This document shows positions 6,463 through 9,354 of a stretch of DNA of 9,354 bases, piece by piece. Position numbers and translations under genes: made by a program. Position 1 is the first letter of the stretch. Each line of letters begins with the position of its first letter. This stretch comes from Dehalococcoidia bacterium (lineage in GTDB: Bacteria > Chloroflexota > Dehalococcoidia > GIF9 > AB-539-J10). Below the pieces are notes generated by a model, which searched no databases, had not been told where the DNA came from, and worked only from the letters and a program-made list of their open reading frames with translations. Where the stretch lies: positions 1-9,354 of the forward strand of contig JAOUFZ010000052.1 of assembly GCA_029857995.1 (NCBI GenBank). Reading direction: 5' to 3'.

Positions 6463-7299
6463 ATGGCTAAATGGGGTATGGTGATAGATATAACAAAGTG
6501 CAATGCTTGCTACAGCTGTTTCATAGCCTGCAAAGATGAGTATTGGGAAAACGATTATCCTCCCTATTCCGCGGCCCAGCCCAGGCATGGACAATTCTGG
6601 ATGGACCTCGTGAAGAAAGAGCGTGGAGCGTGTCCTTGGGTGAAGGTCGCATACATACCTGTACTTTGTATGCAGTGCGACAACGCGCCCTGTGTCAAGG
6701 CTGCCAAGAACCGCGCGGTATATAAAAGGCCCGATGGGATAGTGATAATAGACCCCAAGAAGGCCGTCGGGCAAAGACAGATAGTGGACGCCTGCCCCTA
6801 TCACGTAATATTCTGGAACGAGGAGAAGCAGCTCCCACAAAAGTGCACGTTCTGCGTACAAAGGCTTGAGGAGGGGAAGATCCCCAAGTGCGTGCAGGTA
6901 TGTCCCAGTCGGGCTCTAATTTTCGGTGACCTAGAGGACCCTAAGAGTGACGTTTCTAAAATCGTGGCTTCCGGGAAAACTGAAGCCCTCAACCTTGAAC
7001 GCAAAGCCAAGCCGAGAGTGCACTACCTGGGTGTGCCGAAGCTTTTCATTGCTGGCTCCGTTGTATATGGTGACATAGATGAATGTGCTGAGGGAGTGGC
7101 GGCAACCTTGACAGACGAGTCTACCGGCAAGTCGCTCGAAACCACAACAAACAACTTCGGAGACTTCGAATTTGATGGCCTCGGCGCGGGAACGTACTCC
7201 GTCAAGTTTAAATGCAAGGGATATGCAGCGAAGACGGTCCATGTTGATCTGAAGACTGACAAGTATCTGGGAGTTGTGAATTTAACCAAGCGGCCATGA
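6463..7299 (+). CDS. athS: Transhydroxylase-like small subunit: three-cluster ferredoxin plus transthyretin-like domain
   Basis: A 278-residue electron-transfer-type subunit; an in-frame ATG at 6457 would add two residues, but 6463 has better Shine-Dalgarno spacing and gives a normal MAKWGMVIDI beginning. Cysteines ligating clusters are Cys13, 16, 19, 23; Cys69, 72, 77; Cys111; and Cys128, 131, 143, 147. By family pairing these twelve make three [4Fe-4S] clusters. The fourth cluster of the usual DmsB/NarH-like layout is gone completely, its ligand positions being Ala81, Ala101, Gln104 and Ile107. Three clusters is what the Pelobacter transhydroxylase small subunit (274 residues) has. Residues from about 195 to the end (AATLTDESTG..NNFGDFEFDGL) form a transthyretin or carboxypeptidase-regulatory-like beta domain, also a hallmark of that enzyme. 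It follows the large subunit with essentially no gap, so the two should form an alpha-beta heterodimer in the cytoplasm. Assignment to the family is strong. Confidence 0.9.
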   Translation: MAKWGMVIDITKCNACYSCFIACKDEYWENDYPPYSAAQPRHGQFWMDLVKKERGACPWVKVAYIPVLCMQCDNAPCVKAAKNRAVYKRPDGIVIIDPKKAVGQRQIVDACPYHVIFWNEEKQLPQKCTFCVQRLEEGKIPKCVQVCPSRALIFGDLEDPKSDVSKIVASGKTEALNLERKAKPRVHYLGVPKLFIAGSVVYGDIDECAEGVAATLTDESTGKSLETTTNNFGDFEFDGLGAGTYSVKFKCKGYAAKTVHVDLKTDKYLGVVNLTKRP

Positions 7300-7439
7300 G
7301 GCTGCCATTTGTTTTCGCTACGGGAGTAGCAACCCGAAGACAAGATTGCAGACGGTGTTCAGGCCCTGTTCCATAAAGCAACCAGTACTTGTTCTTTTCC
7401 ACTTCCACAGGCCTGGAACGCGGGCAAGGCACCCTCGAG

Positions 7440-8279
7440 TCAAGATTTTCGGGCCTTAACCTTTCTGTGAAGCTCTATGTCCCCTACGTTCACGTCCTTT
7501 TCTGTGCGTATGTCGTGTATCTCCTGCGGATAGTATTCATCCTTCTCTATCCTCAGGGAATAAGTATGGTCAAGCTTCATATCCTCAAACCAGAAGTCCC
7601 CGTAGTTGTCAGTCCTTACTGTGAATTTCTCACCGGTGTCGGAGTCCGTCAACGTAGCAGCTGCGTCCTGTATACATTCGTCCTCTTCCGGGGAATAGAC
7701 GGCTCCAGCTACGAAGCTCCTGGGCAGGCCTATGTAATATACGCGCGGCTTGGCTCCGAACTCGGGATGTAATATCTGGGATTTGCCTATTTCCACCTTC
7801 AGATCCTTTTCCTCACCGAACTTGAGCGCTCCCGTTGGACATGCATCCACGCATCTGGGTTCTTTCCATCCTTTATCCAAGAGGTGAGCACACATGGTGC
7901 ATTTCTGAGCTAGGTTAAGGTCCCAGTTGAAATAAATCACTCCATAGGGACATGCGTCAACGCAATTCCTGTGTCCTGCGCATTTTTCGGGGTCGATGAT
8001 AACTATGCCATCGTCCCTCTTGTATATCGCATGTGCTGTACAGGCGGGGACGCAGGGCGCTTCATCACAGTGCTGACATATGTCGTGAAGATATGTGACC
8101 CTGACCTTGGGAACAGTCCCCCTGACCATGTCAGTAATTTTCATCCAGAAGTGACCGGTCCCGGGCTGAGGCTTGGCATAGGGAGTCCAGTCGTTACCGA
8201 CATGCTCGTCCTTACAGGCAAGCACGCAGTTGTAACAACCATTGCAAATGTCGTAGTTGATAATCAGGGCCTTACCCAT
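7440..8279 (-). CDS. Second transhydroxylase-like Fe-S small subunit, with a fourth cluster site containing His
   Basis: A 279-residue paralogue of the + strand small subunit, with the same order of ferredoxin domains followed by a transthyretin-like C-terminal domain (AATLTDSDTG..DNYGDFWF, about 205-270). Ligand groups are Cys12, 15, 18, 22; Cys68, 71, 76, 80; Cys100, His103, Cys106, Cys110; and Cys127, 130, 143, 147. Clusters I to III are complete. Cluster IV, missing in the paralogue, is present with Cys80, Cys100, Cys106 and His103 in CAGHRNCVDACP. In nitrate reductase NarH the same position is Trp and the cluster is [3Fe-4S], so a [3Fe-4S] or His-ligated [4Fe-4S] cluster is predicted. 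The ATG overlaps the large subunit stop by one base (TAATG), with GGAGG six bases upstream inside the upstream gene. It is the last gene of a - strand operon converging on the first. Function is electron transfer to or from the molybdenum centre; the physiological partner is unknown. Confidence 0.88.
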   Translation of the reverse strand: MGKALIINYDICNGCYNCVLACKDEHVGNDWTPYAKPQPGTGHFWMKITDMVRGTVPKVRVTYLHDICQHCDEAPCVPACTAHAIYKRDDGIVIIDPEKCAGHRNCVDACPYGVIYFNWDLNLAQKCTMCAHLLDKGWKEPRCVDACPTGALKFGEEKDLKVEIGKSQILHPEFGAKPRVYYIGLPRSFVAGAVYSPEEDECIQDAAATLTDSDTGEKFTVRTDNYGDFWFEDMKLDHTYSLRIEKDEYYPQEIHDIRTEKDVNVGDIELHRKVKARKS

Positions 8280-9354
8280 TATTTGCCTCCTTCAATCCAG
8301 GCTTCTAAGCCGGGACCCGCATACGGGTGGAAGGGACGCTCAAAGGCTTCTGGATACTTGCGCCTGAGCGCTTCCATGTCGGTTTTCTCGACTTGTGCCA
8401 GGAAGCCGCTGACTGCATGGCCAACTGCATTCTTCGAAGTGGTGTTGCGGGGCACGATAGTGTTGATGGCACCACCACGATCGATCTCCCCAAGGGCAAT
8501 TGGGTCCCACTTCGCACCGTGATCGATATACACCACGCCAGGCATGATGCGCTCGGTGATATATGCGCCCGCCAACACCGTCCCTCGGTCGTTGTAGATT
8601 GAGATGACGTCCCCATGCTTAATGCCCCGCTTCTCTGCCTCTGAGGGGTGCAGCCAGCCCGGCTGATACTGATAGCCATCGGGACCCTTTACCGTGCAGG
8701 TCTCAATTTCACGTAGCCAAATCATATCCTTGTGCTGTGAGTGCACGCCCCAGCGCGGGTGGTTGGAGCACACAAGCAGCGGGTACTTCTTGGAGCGTTC
8801 GGTGCCGATAGTCTCCTCGTGGCTAATGCCTTTTGCAATCCACTTCGGCACTGGTGGGCGCTCCAGATCGTCAGGGAAGTGCTCGGTAAGGCCGGTAGCC
8901 TCGAATTCGAGCTTACCGGTCGGTGTCGAAAGCGGATGTTTGTCCGGGTCCTTATAGAATTCGTAAAAGCCGGCGGGCACATCCTCCCAATTATCGGCTG
9001 TAGGTACTACATAGTATCCCTTCTTATTAAGCTCCTCCCAGCTAATGAGGTCGGCACAGCGGGAAATTTCCCAGCCGTATTTGATCCAGTCGGGGATAGA
9101 CTTGCCCTCGGTGTACTCCTCCAACAACCCCAGGCGCTCAGCAAGTTTACATACGATCTCGTAGTCACTGTACGACTCACCGAGAGGCTCTATGCACTTG
9201 TGTTCCGGAAACAGCAGGTTGTACTGCCCGCTGAAGATGTCAACGGCGATGTCGTCCTCTTCGAGCTTGGTATTCACCGGGAGGATGATATCGGCCAGCA
9301 AACACTCATTCTCCAGCCATATATGCTGGGCGAACATGAACTCGATATCGGGAT
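8279..9354 (-). CDS. Second transhydroxylase-like molybdopterin large subunit, C-terminal part only
   Basis: The C-terminal 358 or so residues of a DMSO reductase-superfamily catalytic subunit. The reading frame stays open to the right window edge (upstream of the internal Met at 9337 it continues ..PDIEF), so the start, cofactor-ligand and active-site regions lie outside. It aligns with the + strand large subunit through IWLENECLLADIILP, KCIEPLGES, WEELNKKGYYVVP, TPTGKLEFEA and the C-terminal pterin-binding domain (SNHPRWGVHSQHKDMIW, GIKHGDVISIYNDRG). Differences are a shorter loop after LADIILP, where the paralogue has the SGYIPHSHYGVNH segment holding a candidate active-site Tyr, and a C-terminal tail about 30 residues longer (FERPFHPYAGPGLEAW). 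Its DNA also looks richer in GC than the + strand copy. It is co-transcribed with, and overlaps, the downstream Fe-S subunit gene. A related hydroxytransferase or a redox-active phenol enzyme is likely; the substrate cannot be read from this part. Confidence 0.85.
   Translation of the reverse strand, partial: PDIEFMFAQHIWLENECLLADIILPVNTKLEEDDIAVDIFSGQYNLLFPEHKCIEPLGESYSDYEIVCKLAERLGLLEEYTEGKSIPDWIKYGWEISRCADLISWEELNKKGYYVVPTADNWEDVPAGFYEFYKDPDKHPLSTPTGKLEFEATGLTEHFPDDLERPPVPKWIAKGISHEETIGTERSKKYPLLVCSNHPRWGVHSQHKDMIWLREIETCTVKGPDGYQYQPGWLHPSEAEKRGIKHGDVISIYNDRGTVLAGAYITERIMPGVVYIDHGAKWDPIALGEIDRGGAINTIVPRNTTSKNAVGHAVSGFLAQVEKTDMEALRRKYPEAFERPFHPYAGPGLEAWIEGGK

Noticed and set aside
7317..7330. 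Hairpin GCTAC-GGGA-GTAGC between the convergent operons, considered as a bidirectional terminator
   Set aside because: The stem is only five pairs and no T-run follows it on either strand; it may act with Rho, but I cannot call it an intrinsic terminator.
7208..7432. Minus-strand open frame of 74 codons covering the gap between the convergent operons
   Set aside because: Two thirds of it is antisense to the end of the + strand Fe-S gene, it has no convincing Shine-Dalgarno or recognisable domain, and it lies in the 3' junction of two well-supported genes.
1..9354. Insertion sequences, CRISPR repeats, phage genes, tRNA or rRNA
   Set aside because: I saw no transposase-like proteins, repeated spacer arrays, integrase genes or RNA gene structures; the window is densely filled with metabolic genes.

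Overview
The window looks like part of an anaerobic aromatic (polyphenol) degradation locus from a bacterium of roughly balanced GC content. Shine-Dalgarno sites are strong, ATG, GTG and TTG starts all occur, and sigma70-type promoters are visible. No gene fixes the taxon. A strictly anaerobic Chloroflexota, Desulfobacterota or Firmicutes member would fit, but that is only an inference from gene content. I see no RNA genes, CRISPR arrays, insertion sequences or phage genes, and no gene-free stretch longer than about 150 bases.

Left block, + strand (13-2392). It holds a small cupin-fold protein without the usual metal histidines, a 3-hydroxyacyl-CoA dehydrogenase-family enzyme, and a beta-keto acid cleavage enzyme (BKACE, formerly DUF849). 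Paired with the transhydroxylase-like genes further right, the last two fit the lower phloroglucinol pathway: oxidation of 3-hydroxy-5-oxohexanoate to 3,5-dioxohexanoate (triacetate), then acetyl-CoA-dependent cleavage to acetoacetate units. The first enzymes of that pathway (phloroglucinol reductase, dihydrophloroglucinol cyclohydrolase) are not recognisable here and may lie to the left of the window.

Middle block, - strand (2483-3723). This is a two-gene unit: a polytopic membrane protein with about seven predicted helices, whose stop codon overlaps the GTG start of a THEP1-like P-loop NTPase. It has its own well-formed promoter, back-to-back with the promoter of the next operon.

Right block (3869-9354). 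Two operons of the pyrogallol-phloroglucinol transhydroxylase type (DMSO reductase superfamily) converge. The + strand pair is complete. Its large subunit has no N-terminal Fe-S site and keeps the His / Asp-Ser-Trp active-site residues at a nearly constant offset from the Pelobacter enzyme. Its small subunit has ligands for three [4Fe-4S] clusters plus a transthyretin-like C-terminal domain. The - strand pair is a diverged paralogue, cut by the right window edge. Its small subunit keeps the fourth cluster site but has His in place of one Cys, so the electron-transfer chains of the two enzymes should differ.

Working model (inference): the first transhydroxylase-like enzyme funnels trihydroxybenzenes toward phloroglucinol, the dehydrogenase and BKACE finish the ring-opened product, and the second molybdoenzyme acts on a related phenol or does true redox chemistry.
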